A stretch of 64,000 nt of DNA from Nonomuraea africana (GTDB lineage: Bacteria; Actinomycetota; Actinomycetes; Streptosporangiales; Streptosporangiaceae), in contig NZ_JADBEF010000001.1 of NCBI RefSeq assembly GCF_014873535.1, positions 7,626,001 to 7,690,000 of the forward strand, in the 5' to 3' direction. Within the stretch, counting starts at the first letter, position 1. The number at the start of each line of letters is the position of its first letter. The translations under genes were made by a program, and so were the position numbers. The notes beneath the pieces are model-generated. The model was not told where the DNA came from, ran no database searches, and worked only from the letters and a program-made list of their open reading frames with translations. This document shows, one piece after another, positions 32,326-40,581 of this stretch.

Positions 32326-33366
32326 ATGGCCGTCCTGATCCGCACGCGTGACGTACCCGCCGCGCGCCGGCATGACGCGTGGCGGAGCATCGTCTGCGAC
32401 ACCCTCGGCCCGCTCGACCTGCGGATCGATCCTGACGCGCCGCTGCGGGGCGAGATCGACGCGGGGCAGCTCGGCCCCGTGGGCGTGGGCAGGGTGCGCA
32501 CCTCCACGCCCCACAGCGTGCACCGGACACCTGGGCTGATCCGCCGCGACAGCCCCGCGCTGTACCGGGTGGTGCTGGCCATGTCGGGAGGGCTGGTCCT
32601 GACGCAGGACGGAAGGTCCGCGCGGCTCGACCGCGGGCAGTTCGCCATCTACGACTTCGGCAGGCCGTACGAGCTGGCCTATCGCTCGGCCGTCCACCTG
32701 GCGGTGTTCAGCCTCCCGCACGAGATGCTGTCCTTACCCTTCGACTCCGTCGCGAAGCTGACCGCGGTCCCGATCGAGACGGACGGCGGCAGCGGCGCCC
32801 TCGCCGCGCCGCTGCTGCGCAGGGTCGCCGTGGATCTGGAGACCTACCAGCCCGCCAGCGCCGCCAGGCTGTCCACCGTCGTCATGGACCTGATCACCAC
32901 GGCCGTCGCCGAGCGAGCCGACCAGGCGGAGAGCCTGTCCGCCGAGTCACAGGCGCGCATGCTGCTGCTGAACATCCACTCCTTCATCGAAGAGCGCCTG
33001 GGCCTGCCGGATCTCGATCCGGGCACCGTCGCCGCGGCCCACCACATCTCCTTACGCCAGCTGCACCGGCTGTTCGAGACGCAGGACACCACCGTGGCCG
33101 CGTGGATCCGGCACCGGCGTCTCGAACGCTGCCGCAAGGACCTGGCCGACCCCGCCTTCCATCACGTCTCCGTGAGCTCGATCGCATCCAGGTGGGGGCT
33201 GGCCGACTCGGCCCATTTCAGCCGGCTGTTCCGGCACACGTACGGCATGCCGCCCGCCGAGTACCGCCGCGCCCGCCTCATGCCGCCGGCCGGAAAGACA
33301 TGGCACGGAAAGTCAATCTGCCGGCACCAGGAGCCAAGTCAGGCCGGCGCCGGATCAGCAGACTGA
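32326..33366 (+). CDS. AraC-family regulator
   Basis: 346 residues. Residues ~1-190 are an AraC-binding-like ligand domain (LTQDGRSARLDRGQFAIYDF, RPYELAYRSAVHLAVFSLPH). The C-terminal ~110 residues are the double HTH: VAAAHHISLRQLHRLFETQD and SIASRWGLADSAHFSRLFRH, then YGMPPAEYRR, the family hallmark. It is followed 45 bases later by a VOC protein and an alpha/beta hydrolase on the same strand and may activate them. Confidence 0.9.
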   Translation: MAVLIRTRDVPAARRHDAWRSIVCDTLGPLDLRIDPDAPLRGEIDAGQLGPVGVGRVRTSTPHSVHRTPGLIRRDSPALYRVVLAMSGGLVLTQDGRSARLDRGQFAIYDFGRPYELAYRSAVHLAVFSLPHEMLSLPFDSVAKLTAVPIETDGGSGALAAPLLRRVAVDLETYQPASAARLSTVVMDLITTAVAERADQAESLSAESQARMLLLNIHSFIEERLGLPDLDPGTVAAAHHISLRQLHRLFETQDTTVAAWIRHRRLERCRKDLADPAFHHVSVSSIASRWGLADSAHFSRLFRHTYGMPPAEYRRARLMPPAGKTWHGKSICRHQEPSQAGAGSAD

Positions 33367-33411
33367 AGGTGTTCGCCCACCCGGCGAACCACCATCGGAA
33401 AGGATCCAGTC

Positions 33412-33804
33412 ATGTCGCACACCCTCTTCGTGAACCTGCCGGTCAAGGACCTGAGCCGCTCGAAGGCCTTCTTCACCGAGCTCGGCCTCACCTTCTTCGG
33501 CGCGACCGAGGACATGGCCTCCGTCGTGATCAGCGAGCAGACCCAGGTCATGCTTCTGGCCGAGCCCACGTTCGCCGGCTACTCCAGGACCGAGGTCGCC
33601 GACCCGACCAAGACGACCCAGGTGATCCTCGTCCTCGGCCTGGACAACCCCCAGCAGGTCGACGAGCTGGTCGGCAAGGCCATGGCGGCGGGCGCCGAGC
33701 CCGTCGGCGAGCCGGTGAACGACGGCTACCGCTACCAGCGCGGCTTCGCCGACCTCGACGGCCACCACTGGGCCGCCCTGTGCCTGGTGACCCCCGCGGG
33801 CTGA
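33412..33804 (+). CDS. VOC-family (glyoxalase/dioxygenase-like) protein
   Basis: 130 residues with the paired beta-alpha-beta-beta-beta layout: SHTLFVNLPVKDLSRSKAFF at the start and FADLDGHHWAALCLV at the end. Such proteins bind a divalent metal and act on or sequester small electrophiles or antibiotics. It resembles the lactoylglutathione-lyase-like group of unknown substrate. Thirteen bases separate it from the alpha/beta hydrolase, so they form one transcription unit with the AraC gene upstream. Confidence 0.85.
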   Translation: MSHTLFVNLPVKDLSRSKAFFTELGLTFFGATEDMASVVISEQTQVMLLAEPTFAGYSRTEVADPTKTTQVILVLGLDNPQQVDELVGKAMAAGAEPVGEPVNDGYRYQRGFADLDGHHWAALCLVTPAG

Positions 33805-33817
33805 AGGCGCGAGCGCA

Positions 33818-34621
33818 GTGAGTGAGCCCGTGACAGGCACGGTGACCTCGGCGGACGGCACCCGCATAGCGTTCGACCGATCCGGCTCGGGCCCGGCGGT
33901 CATCCTGGTGCACGGGGCGTTCACCGACAGGAGCCACCCCACGCTGTCCAGCGTGGCGGCGGCCCTGGCCCCGTGGTTCACCGTGTTCAACTACGACCGT
34001 CGTGGCCGCGGAGCCAGCGGCGACACCCGGCCCTACGCCGTGCGGCGGGAGCTCGAGGACCTGGACGCCATCATCGAGACGGCCGGCGGATCGGCCATGG
34101 TGTTCGGCGGATCCTCGGGCGCCGCCCTGGCGCTGGAGGCCACGGCCCGGAACCCGGCCATCTCCAAGCTGGCCCTGTGGGAGCCGCCGTATCACGTCGA
34201 CGACACCGCGCCCTGCCTGCCGTACGACTTCGGCTCCCAGCTGGAGGCCCTCATCAGGCAGGACAGGCGCGCGGAGGCCATCGGACGGTTCATGGTCGAG
34301 GCCGCCGAGCTCCCCGTCGAGGCGGTGGCCGCGATGCGGGCCGAGCCGTCCTGGCCGGAGCTGGAAGCGGTCGCCCACACCTTGGCGTACGAGGCGGCCG
34401 TCATGGGGCCGGGCAACGCCCTGCCCATGGGGACGCTCGCCGCGATCGCCCGGCCCACGCTCGTGCTGAACGGCGAGAGCAGCCCCGCGTGGATGGGCAA
34501 CGCGGGAAGGGCCGTCGCGAAAGCCGTGCCAGGGGCCGTCCACCGGATCCTGGAGGGACAGACGCACAACGTGGCCGCTCAGGCCCTCGCTCCTGAACTA
34601 CTGGAGTTCTTCGTCGCCTGA
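33818..34621 (+). CDS. Alpha/beta hydrolase
   Basis: 267 residues from a GTG. The fold is recognisable from GPAVILVHGAFTDRS, the nucleophile-elbow region MVFGGSSGAALALEAT (nucleophile Ser in GGSSGA), the acid region RPTLVLNGESSP and the final His in EGQTHNVAAQALAP. Small cytoplasmic esterase-type enzyme of unknown substrate, in the AraC-VOC unit. Confidence 0.88.
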   Translation: MSEPVTGTVTSADGTRIAFDRSGSGPAVILVHGAFTDRSHPTLSSVAAALAPWFTVFNYDRRGRGASGDTRPYAVRRELEDLDAIIETAGGSAMVFGGSSGAALALEATARNPAISKLALWEPPYHVDDTAPCLPYDFGSQLEALIRQDRRAEAIGRFMVEAAELPVEAVAAMRAEPSWPELEAVAHTLAYEAAVMGPGNALPMGTLAAIARPTLVLNGESSPAWMGNAGRAVAKAVPGAVHRILEGQTHNVAAQALAPELLEFFVA

Positions 34622-35260
34622 CGGCGTCAGTGGGCGATGTGCTCGAGCCGTGTCCCCATGACGAGGAATGAACCGGGCGCCCGCGGCGGTCGTTGTACCG
34701 CCAAGGGCACACGGCGTCCGTCCCTCCAGCGACTCAGCCCTTCCAACGTCACGTGGACGGCGTGCGGTTCGGCCTCGTCGTCGAGACGTTCAAGCGCGTC
34801 CGAACGGCATCGGGTTCTACGACCTGATCGTTTGTCATGGGCGGTTGCCAGCCTCCCGTCCATGTTGGAGATCGGGGGTCGTCGCCGCCATACTCCTTCC
34901 GCTGGGCGGCTACGGCGCCTGCCAGGTGAGCGGCGTCAGCGCCGAGGCCTTCTTCGAGCCGGCACGACGCGCGGGGCTGCCCGATCCCGACGCGGCCGCC
35001 TGGTTCGACGACTGGCGCTACTTTTGACCCTGGCCCGGCGGCTGGCCGCCCACTCCACGGTCTCCACGCACCTCTCCCTATATGAGGCCGCCGAGTCGAT
35101 CTCGTCTCACCGGTCGAGCGGTCGCTGCGGAGGGCGGGGGAGTGCGGCCGGCAGTCGAGCCTCGCGGAACCTGACCTTCCGAGGCGGAACAACCACCCTG
35201 CTCGGCTGATCGAGACCGTGGTCAGGGGCGTGTGGACGGTGGCACGGATACGTCGGTGTG
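34622..35260. other. Gap with possible gene fragments
   Basis: No complete gene. On the minus strand 34627-34863 codes for a plausible C-terminal piece (EGLSRWRDGRRVPLAVQRPP, ending GTRLEHIAH) convergent with the hydrolase. On the plus strand 34880-35027 reads VVAAILLPLGGYGACQ, like a lipoprotein signal, then FFEPARRAGLPDPDAAAWFD and a stop. Neither has a good start. They look like remnants of two different genes; no family recognised. Confidence 0.35.
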
Positions 35261-35411
35261 TGGGGACGTTGCTGTCAGCGCTGCTGTCACCTCAGCCATG
35301 GCCAACCGGTGCCGAGTCCCGACGAAGGAGGGACTCGGCGTCGATCGCCCCAACCACGGTCTGCGAGTAGCGAAGTGAGCGATCGTCACGGCGTTGACCA
35401 CTCCGATGCGA
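35261..35411 (+). repeat. 151-bp dispersed repeat, copy 2
   Basis: Begins TGGGGACGTTGCTGTCAGCG and matches the minus strand at 15411-15561 with about one difference in ten. It keeps the tandem GTTGCTGTCAGCG-CTGCTGTCAC and the two tiny overlapping ORFs, but no STAND gene follows; the second ORF ends at 35458 and the sequence beyond is non-coding. It may be a scar of a lost gene or a mobile cassette end. Confidence 0.75.
35298..35378 (+). CDS. Tiny ORF (26 aa), second copy
   Basis: MANRCRVPTKEGLGVDRPN followed by HGLRVAK; the same length and frame as the peptide at 15444-15524, differing at three residues. Its TGA overlaps a GTG at 35375 that opens a 27-residue frame (MSDRHGVDHSDASGRQRGSG, ending at 35458). 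Whether either is translated is unknown. Confidence 0.35.
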   Translation: MANRCRVPTKEGLGVDRPNHGLRVAK

Positions 35412-35499
35412 GCGGCAGGCAGCGCGGCTCTGGCGCCTCCCCAATGCTGCTGCTGTGACCGTGCATGCGCTTGCGGTAGCTCAAGAGCGGCTCTGTTCG

Positions 35500-35767
35500 G
35501 TGGTGTTGCTGTACAGCACCCGCGTTAGGAGTGCGATTGTTCTTCAACCTGGACTGCGGCTTTGACCTGCCGGTGCGACATCAAAGATGATCAATTCCGC
35601 ATATGCTCCGGAGAGATGGAGTCGTCCGACGAGCTCGGAATCCTTTCATTACGAGGGGAGGGGCGGGTGCCAGCTCGGAGGGTTCCGGCCCTGGTCAGAT
35701 GGACGATGGAGATCGGCGGCACGTGATCACGTGAGGCGGTGTTGCTGTATCGCGATGCTGTACAGCC
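35500..35767 (+). repeat. GTTGCTGTA motifs R5 and R4
   Basis: Two copies in plus orientation. At 35500-35520, GTGGTGTTGCTGTACAGCAC contains a single repeat in a near-palindrome. At 35726-35767, GATCACGTGAGGCGGT GTTGCTGTATCGCGA TGCTGTACAGCC has both repeats and closely matches copies at 21742 and 24868. No gene starts downstream on this strand, so these are probably displaced promoter or attachment copies. The remainder of 35459-35786 shows nothing else. Confidence 0.55.
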
Positions 35768-35786
35768 TTCAAGGCGTACGAGGTGC

Positions 35787-36953
35787 TCAGCCCGCCGGCT
35801 GAGCCGGCTCGGCCGTCTCGTCAGCCGATCCGGCCTGCCCGCCGCAGAACACTTCATTGACGAGCCTCTGCTGGGCCTTCTGGAACGCCTCGGCCGTGGC
35901 GGCGAAGTCGAGCGCGGCGTCCCCAGTGGTCAGCGAGGCGGTCAGGGTCTTACTGCCGTCGGGCGTGCTGTACATCAGCGCCCCCCAGCCAAAGAAGCCG
36001 CCGTTGTGGGTGATGACGGTGCCGCCGCAGTCCGTCTCCTGCACGAACACCCCCAGGCCGTAGCCGATCTTGGGGTACGGCTTGCACATCTCTGCCAGCA
36101 GCGGGGCCGGGATGAGCTTGCCGCCCGCCAGCGCGGCGATGAACGTGTGGAGATCCTCGGTGGTCGAGATCATGTCACCGGCGGCGGAGACCCAAGAGGG
36201 GCTCATGCGGGTGACGTCGACCACCTTCCACTGGCCGGCGTCCTCGTACCGGTAGTAGCCGTGGGCGTGCGGCTCGGGGATCTCCGGCGAGGCGCCCGGC
36301 ACCACGGTGCCCGACAGCCCGAGCGGACCCAAGATCCGCCGCTGCATCTCCTCGGCGAGCGAGCGGCCGGTGACCTTCTCGATCAGCAACTTGGCCAGCA
36401 CGTAGTTGGTGTTGGAGTAGCTCCAGTCCGTCCCCGGCTCAAATCGCGCCGGCTTGGACAACGCCAGCCGTACCAGCTCCTCCGGCTGGTAGGTGTGGGA
36501 CAGGCCGTCCACGTACTCCTGGCCCTGCCAGGGGATCCCCGGCACGACCGTCCCGTCGGGGTAGTACTCGCCGGTGAAGTTGAACAACCCACTCGTGTGC
36601 TGCAGCAGCATCCGCACCGTGATCTGGCGGTCCAGGTCGAACTCGGGCAGGTAGTCATCCGCCGGAGCGTCCAGCCCGACCTTGCCATCGGCCACCAGTT
36701 GCAGGACCAGGGTCGCGACGAAGGTCTTGGTGTTGCTGCCGATCCGGAAGTGGCCGTTCGTCGCCGGCTTGGCGGTCTCGCCCAGCTTGCGCACCCCGGC
36801 GCTGCCGACCCACTCGCCCCGCTCGTCGTGCACGCGCAGCTGCACCCCGGCGAAACCGGAGTCGACGATCTCCTGGATGGCCTTCTGCAGCTCCGGGCGA
36901 TCCTGCCCGGTCCGCGGGGTGAGCTTGTCCTGGTCGGTAGGGGTGATGGACAT
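35787..36953 (-). CDS. Serine hydrolase, beta-lactamase/D-Ala-D-Ala carboxypeptidase (S12) family
   Basis: 388 residues from the ATG at 36953. S12 motifs are present: SxxK in RIGSNTKTFVATL, YxN in DWSYSNTNYVLAK and HNGG near the C-terminus (VITHNGGFFGWG). There is no signal peptide. The first ~15 residues, MSITPTDQDKLTPRTG, are nearly the same as the start of the neighbouring unrelated gene at 37824 (MSITLTDQDKLTLRT), and the upstream DNA matches too, so this gene appears to have captured another gene's 5' end. Substrate unknown: ester, beta-lactam or peptide. Confidence 0.88.
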   Translation of the reverse strand: MSITPTDQDKLTPRTGQDRPELQKAIQEIVDSGFAGVQLRVHDERGEWVGSAGVRKLGETAKPATNGHFRIGSNTKTFVATLVLQLVADGKVGLDAPADDYLPEFDLDRQITVRMLLQHTSGLFNFTGEYYPDGTVVPGIPWQGQEYVDGLSHTYQPEELVRLALSKPARFEPGTDWSYSNTNYVLAKLLIEKVTGRSLAEEMQRRILGPLGLSGTVVPGASPEIPEPHAHGYYRYEDAGQWKVVDVTRMSPSWVSAAGDMISTTEDLHTFIAALAGGKLIPAPLLAEMCKPYPKIGYGLGVFVQETDCGGTVITHNGGFFGWGALMYSTPDGSKTLTASLTTGDAALDFAATAEAFQKAQQRLVNEVFCGGQAGSADETAEPAQPAG

Positions 36954-37045
36954 GGTTGTGCTCCTTTGAATTTTGTTACGAAGTTCGATTTCGTGTTGGT
37001 GCCCGGGGTATCTGGATTGCTCAGGTCGGGTCGCCCGAGGGGATC
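36905..37045 (-). repeat. Duplicated promoter and 5' coding segment (pair at ~37775-37935)
   Basis: GGTGAGCTTGTCCTGGTCGG and GGTGATGGACATGGT occur at both 36917-36956 and 37789-37827. Further upstream, GTGCCCGGGGTATCT and CAGGTCGGGTC occur at 36999-37030 and 37889-37921. The less similar bases between them lie where the ribosome site is. So a segment spanning promoter, start codon and about 15 codons was copied in front of two unrelated genes. Confidence 0.7.
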
Positions 37046-37049
37046 TCAC

Positions 37050-37095
37050 CCAGCCTTGAGGCCGCAATCGCTGAACCGTTCATGGCATCCACCAT
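37050..37095 (-). pseudogene. 5' fragment A of drug-ABC-transporter ATPase
   Basis: On the minus strand MVDAMNGSAIAASRLG, matching MVDAMNGSPIAASGLR of fragment B at 39462; the upstream DNA (CGGCGATGGTGGACGCCATG type) is also shared over ~95 bases (37055-37150 and 39419-39515). After 16 codons the frame enters unrelated sequence. It is the remnant start of a DrrA-like gene whose body is lost. Confidence 0.55.
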
Positions 37096-37362
37096 CGCCG
37101 ACCGCTCTGATACCGGGCTGTTGCCGTCCTGACGCCGCAGCTGACACGCGGCCCGAAGCAGCCAGCCGGGCATGACCCCCGTGGCCGCGTTTGCGGACGT
37201 CATGCGGACAGTCGATGAATCGGGGCTCGGCACCGAGCACGATGAAGCTCGACATCCTCATCGGCGGTGATGAGCCGGGTCGATCAGCCCGCCCAGGGTG
37301 AGCGAGCCGGCTTGGCCGCCCTGGCGGGGCTCGGCCCCTTCCCTGACCCGGCATGCCGCCGT

Positions 37363-37391
37363 GTCACGGGGTCCGGAGAGGACCCCGTGAC
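37363..37391 (-). terminator. Hairpin terminator
   Basis: GTCACGGGGTCC, loop GGAGA, GGACCCCGTGAC: a perfect 12-bp stem 29 bases after the stop of the 134-aa gene on the minus strand. Confidence 0.55.
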
Positions 37392-37419
37392 GAGCTGTGG
37401 CTGCGCAGGTCGACATCCA

Positions 37420-37824
37420 TCAAGCGGCGTCGAGGGCCTCGGTGATCTTGCGGGCCATCTCCGCCATGGTGGGGCTGGGCTCGCCCTGGTGGGTCCGGGC
37501 GGCTGCTTCGATGGCGACGATGACGGTGCTGCGGAAGTTGTCGGCCTCTGCCGGAGCCTGCTTCTTGAGCAGGCTCATGGCTGCCGTCAGGGCCGGCAGC
37601 ACCTGGTCGGCGAGTTCGGCCACGGACTTGCCGTACTTCACGCCCTTGGGCGCCTTGGTGAGCACGTGCCCGACCAGGCCGGTCGCGGAGGTCAGGGCGA
37701 TGGAGCCGTGAGTGGCGACCTTGTGGGGCGAGCCGGCGGCACCAGCGGCGGACATCAGTGAGACGGCGCCCCACGCGGCGGTCCGCAGGGTGAGCTTGTC
37801 CTGGTCGGTAAGGGTGATGGACAT
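37420..37824 (-). CDS. Hypothetical protein (134 aa)
   Basis: Starts MSITLTDQDKLTLRTAAWGA and is Ala-rich and helical (AAWGAVSLMSAAGAAGSPHK, LADQVLPALTAAMSLLKKQA), ending in a charged helix (MAEMARKITEALDAA). It has no transmembrane helix long enough to be certain. Its start and promoter region are duplicated in front of the serine hydrolase at 36953, and it is probably the original owner. Strong hairpin downstream. Family not recognised. Confidence 0.7.
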   Translation of the reverse strand: MSITLTDQDKLTLRTAAWGAVSLMSAAGAAGSPHKVATHGSIALTSATGLVGHVLTKAPKGVKYGKSVAELADQVLPALTAAMSLLKKQAPAEADNFRSTVIVAIEAAARTHQGEPSPTMAEMARKITEALDAA

Positions 37825-38012
37825 GGTGGTGTGCTCCTTCAAATCTGCAATTCAAGTGAACGGACGGATAGTGGAATGCGGTCCTGCTGGTGCCCGGGGT
37901 ATCTCGATTGCGCAGGTCGGGTCCCAACCCCGGCGGAAACGGTTCGGCCGCCAGGGGGCTGACCGTTGGATGTCGTGGGTCGCAGGCGGGCCTACCGGGC
38001 GCGGGCTCGGTG

Positions 38013-39245
38013 TCAGTCGTCGATCGCCTGGTAGAGCGTGGTCCAGAAGTCGTGGATGAGCCGCGCCGGATCCGGGACGGACATCCCGACCTGGGTGAGC
38101 AGGATTCCGGTGAGCTGGTTGTCCGGGTCGGCGTAGGTCGAGGTGCCGCTTCCGCCGTCCCAGCCGAACTGGCCGATGGGCGCGTAGTCGCCACGGTAGG
38201 TGCGCACCGCCATCCCCATGCCCCAGCCGCCGTGCTGCCCCTGGCCGAACGACAGGTGGACGTTGTTGGTGGCCAAGGCGTTGCGGGCGGCGTTCTGCTC
38301 GGGCGTGAGGCGGTTGGTGGTCATCAGCTCGACGGCGGGCCGGGACAAGATCCTTTCGCTCCCGTGCATCCCGCCATTCAGCAGCATCCGGAAGTAGGCG
38401 TGGTAGTCGTCGACGGTGGAGACCAGCCCGCCGCCGCTGCCCTGGAACGCCGGAGGCTTGCTCCACCGTCCACCCGCGGCCTCGTCCCACACGATGAACT
38501 CTCCGGTCTGCGGGTCGGGGGCGTAGAGGGTCGGCAGCCGGTCGATCTTGTCGGCGGGCACGTGGAAGGCGGTGTCCTTCATCCCCAGCGGATCGAAAAT
38601 GCGTTCACGCAGGAACGTCTCGAACGACTGGCCCGTGACCCTGGCGACGAGCACACTGAGGACGTCGTGGCTGATCTGGTACTGCCAGCGCTCTCCGGGC
38701 TGGTACATCAGCGGAAGCGTGCCAAGGCGGCGCATCCACTCATCCGGCTCGGGCATCGGCTCCGGCAGATCGGGCGTGAGCCCCCGTTCGAAGATCGCGC
38801 CCATGATCGGAGCGCCCAGCGCCGTCATGTCCATGCCGAGCCCGAACGTGGAGGTCAGCAGGTCCCGCACGGTGATCGGCCGACGTGCCGGCACGGTGTC
38901 GTCCAACGGGCCGTCGATCCGCTTCAGCACCTGCCGGTCGGCGAGTTCCGGCAGCCACGGATCCACCACATCGTCCAGCCGCAGCCTGCACTCGTCGAGC
39001 AGGACCATCGCCGCCGCCATCGCAACCGGCTTGGACGTCGAGGCCATCCGGAAGATCGTGTCCCGGCGCATCGGCGTGCCACCGTCATGGCGCATCGTCC
39101 CGACCGCTTCGACGTGCGTCTCACCGCCCCGGCTGACCAGGGCGACAAGACCGGGAATCTTCCCGGACTCCACATGCCGTGCCAGCACCTCGCGCAGCCT
39201 ACGCAGCCCCGTCTCGGAGAAGCCGCTGTTGCCCTTTTCCATCAT
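38013..39245 (-). CDS. Serine hydrolase, S12 family (second)
   Basis: 410 residues; ATG 39245 follows AAGGAGATTC. Motifs: SxxK in FRMASTSKPVAMA, a Tyr motif in WQYQISHDVLSVL and a C-terminal HGGWGMGMAV region. PITVRDLLTSTFGLGMDM is the usual family helix. No signal peptide. The nucleotides directly upstream encode a fragment of an XRE helix-turn-helix protein, so the present 5' flank is rearranged. Esterase or carboxypeptidase-like; substrate unknown. Confidence 0.88.
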   Translation of the reverse strand: MMEKGNSGFSETGLRRLREVLARHVESGKIPGLVALVSRGGETHVEAVGTMRHDGGTPMRRDTIFRMASTSKPVAMAAAMVLLDECRLRLDDVVDPWLPELADRQVLKRIDGPLDDTVPARRPITVRDLLTSTFGLGMDMTALGAPIMGAIFERGLTPDLPEPMPEPDEWMRRLGTLPLMYQPGERWQYQISHDVLSVLVARVTGQSFETFLRERIFDPLGMKDTAFHVPADKIDRLPTLYAPDPQTGEFIVWDEAAGGRWSKPPAFQGSGGGLVSTVDDYHAYFRMLLNGGMHGSERILSRPAVELMTTNRLTPEQNAARNALATNNVHLSFGQGQHGGWGMGMAVRTYRGDYAPIGQFGWDGGSGTSTYADPDNQLTGILLTQVGMSVPDPARLIHDFWTTLYQAIDD

Positions 39246-39254
39246 GAATCTCCT

Positions 39255-39330
39255 TGCGCACAGTGTTTTCGATCTGCGAGACCCGTCCCGGCGTGACGCC
39301 CATGGCCTCGGCGAGCTGGGCCTGGTGAGC
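39255..39330 (-). pseudogene. XRE helix-turn-helix fragment
   Basis: One minus-strand frame reads HQAQLAEAMGVTPGRVSQIE, then NTVRKE, a clear HTH_XRE recognition unit, but with no start codon and running into the ribosome site of the serine hydrolase. A short remnant of a regulator or antitoxin gene. Confidence 0.55.
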
Positions 39331-39357
39331 CCGTGGTGCTTATGCTCCGGCTCGACT

Positions 39358-39462
39358 TCCCCGCCGGACATCCAGGTCGATGCCGTCGAGCACGATCTTG
39401 TCTTCGTATGCCTTTCGCAGCCCCGAGGCCGCAATCGGTGAACCGTTCATGGCGTCCACCAT
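39358..39462 (-). pseudogene. 5' fragment B of drug-ABC-transporter ATPase (DrrA-like)
   Basis: MVDAMNGSPIAASGLRKAYE then DKIVLDGIDLDVRRG is the start of a daunorubicin-type ABC transporter ATP-binding protein, ending just before the Walker A region would come; the frame then stops within a few codons. It shares its 5' end and flank with fragment A at 37095. Confidence 0.7.
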
Positions 39463-39792
39463 CGCCGACCGCCCTGATACCAAGCCGTTGCCGTCCTGAC
39501 GCCGCCGCTGACACGACACCGCATGGTCGACGGCGAGCACGAGGGCTGGTCAGCTGGGTCGAGGACGTCCGTAAGGTTCAGTGGCGGGCTGGAGGAGCGG
39601 CAGGAGTAAATGCCGCTGCTGGGGCTGGAGCCGATCGCTGGCGTCGACTACACCGGCCTGCGCTGGGACGCCTCGCCCGGCACCGCGGCGGCGCCGGCGG
39701 ACGCGGACAGCGGCGGCCGCCAGCTGCCGGACGGCCGGCCCCCGGACGTGGCGGCGGTGTAGGCCTTGGCGGCACTGCCCGGGTGGAAATGG

Positions 39793-39906
39793 TCACCGGC
39801 CGCGCGCGGGCGCCCCGTTCTCGTCCTTGATCTCGACGACGGTGTCTGGCACGCCCTCTGCCACGACCTGGTCGAGCACGTTCTGCAGTGTCTCGTGGTT
39901 CGTCAT
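39793..39906 (-). pseudogene. 5' fragment of a serine hydrolase
   Basis: MTNHETLQNVLDQVVAEGVP followed by DTVVEIKDENGAPARGR and a stop: 37 residues resembling the N-terminus of beta-lactamase-like hydrolases but without any catalytic motif. It lies just downstream of the LuxR pseudogene on the same strand. Between it and fragment B, a 50-codon plus-strand frame (39610-39762) is unexplained. Confidence 0.5.
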
Positions 39907-39951
39907 GCCGATGACGCTAGGCAACGACCCACGCGCCCCGAATCTGTCGCG

Positions 39952-40575
39952 TTACCGAAGGTCCATGCGGGCGAGTTCGTGGCGGGAGGCGGCCCCGAGC
40001 TTGGGATAGGCCTTGTAGAGGTGATGACTGACCGTACGGGGGCTGAGGAACATCTGCGCGCCGATGTCGCGGTTGCTCATGCCCGCGGCGGCCAGCCGTA
40101 CCACCTGAAGCTCTTGCGGGGTGAGCTGCGCCAGCAGCTCGGCGCTTGCTCGCGGGCCGGCGGGGTCTCGCCGGTGGCTCGCAGCTCGGAGGAGGCCCGC
40201 TCGGCCCAGGGGGTCGCGCCCAGGCGGAGGAAGATGTCCAGTGCGGAGCGAAGGTGGGGGCGGGCCTCGGCGCGGCGGCGGCCGCGCCGCAGGTACAGCA
40301 ACTCTGTTCTGGCCTGCTCGATGGGCACCACGCTGAGTCCATGCAGCTGTACGGCTTGCGCGAACAGCCGCTCCGCCTCCTCGCCCTCGGCGATCAGCGC
40401 CTGGCAGCGTAGGGCGATGGCGGTGACCCACGGCTGCTCCGTCGTCCGCGCCCAGGCGGTCAGGCGCGAACCGGCTGGGCGGCAAGGTCAGGCCATCCGG
40501 CGCGGACGGCCGCCTCGACGTAACTGGCCTGGTGGGCGTAGGCGCGGTTCATGGCGAACGGGCCTGGGATCTCTT
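39952..40575 (-). pseudogene. LuxR-family (LAL) regulator pseudogene, C-terminal part
   Basis: The protein sequence can be followed through three frames. First FAMNRAYAHQASYVEAAVRA up to ~40465; then RLTAWARTTEQPWVTAIALR through GATPWAERASSELRATGE, to ~40160; then LTPQELQVVRLAAAGMSNRD and LSPRTVSHHLYKAYPKLG, the LuxR HTH, to the stop at 39952. At least two frameshifts are needed and the large N-terminal ATPase part is absent, cut just before the adjacent oxidoreductase. It would have been a regulator like those at 48393 and 56522. Confidence 0.75.
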
Positions 40576-40581
40576 CATGTG

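Noticed and set aside
39610..39762. 50-codon plus-strand frame MPLLGLEPIAGVDYTGLRWD
   Set aside because: Starts well (GGAGGAGCGGCAGGAG upstream) but is short, Pro/Ala/Asp-rich and lies in the fragment-rich region; could be a remnant, no family seen.
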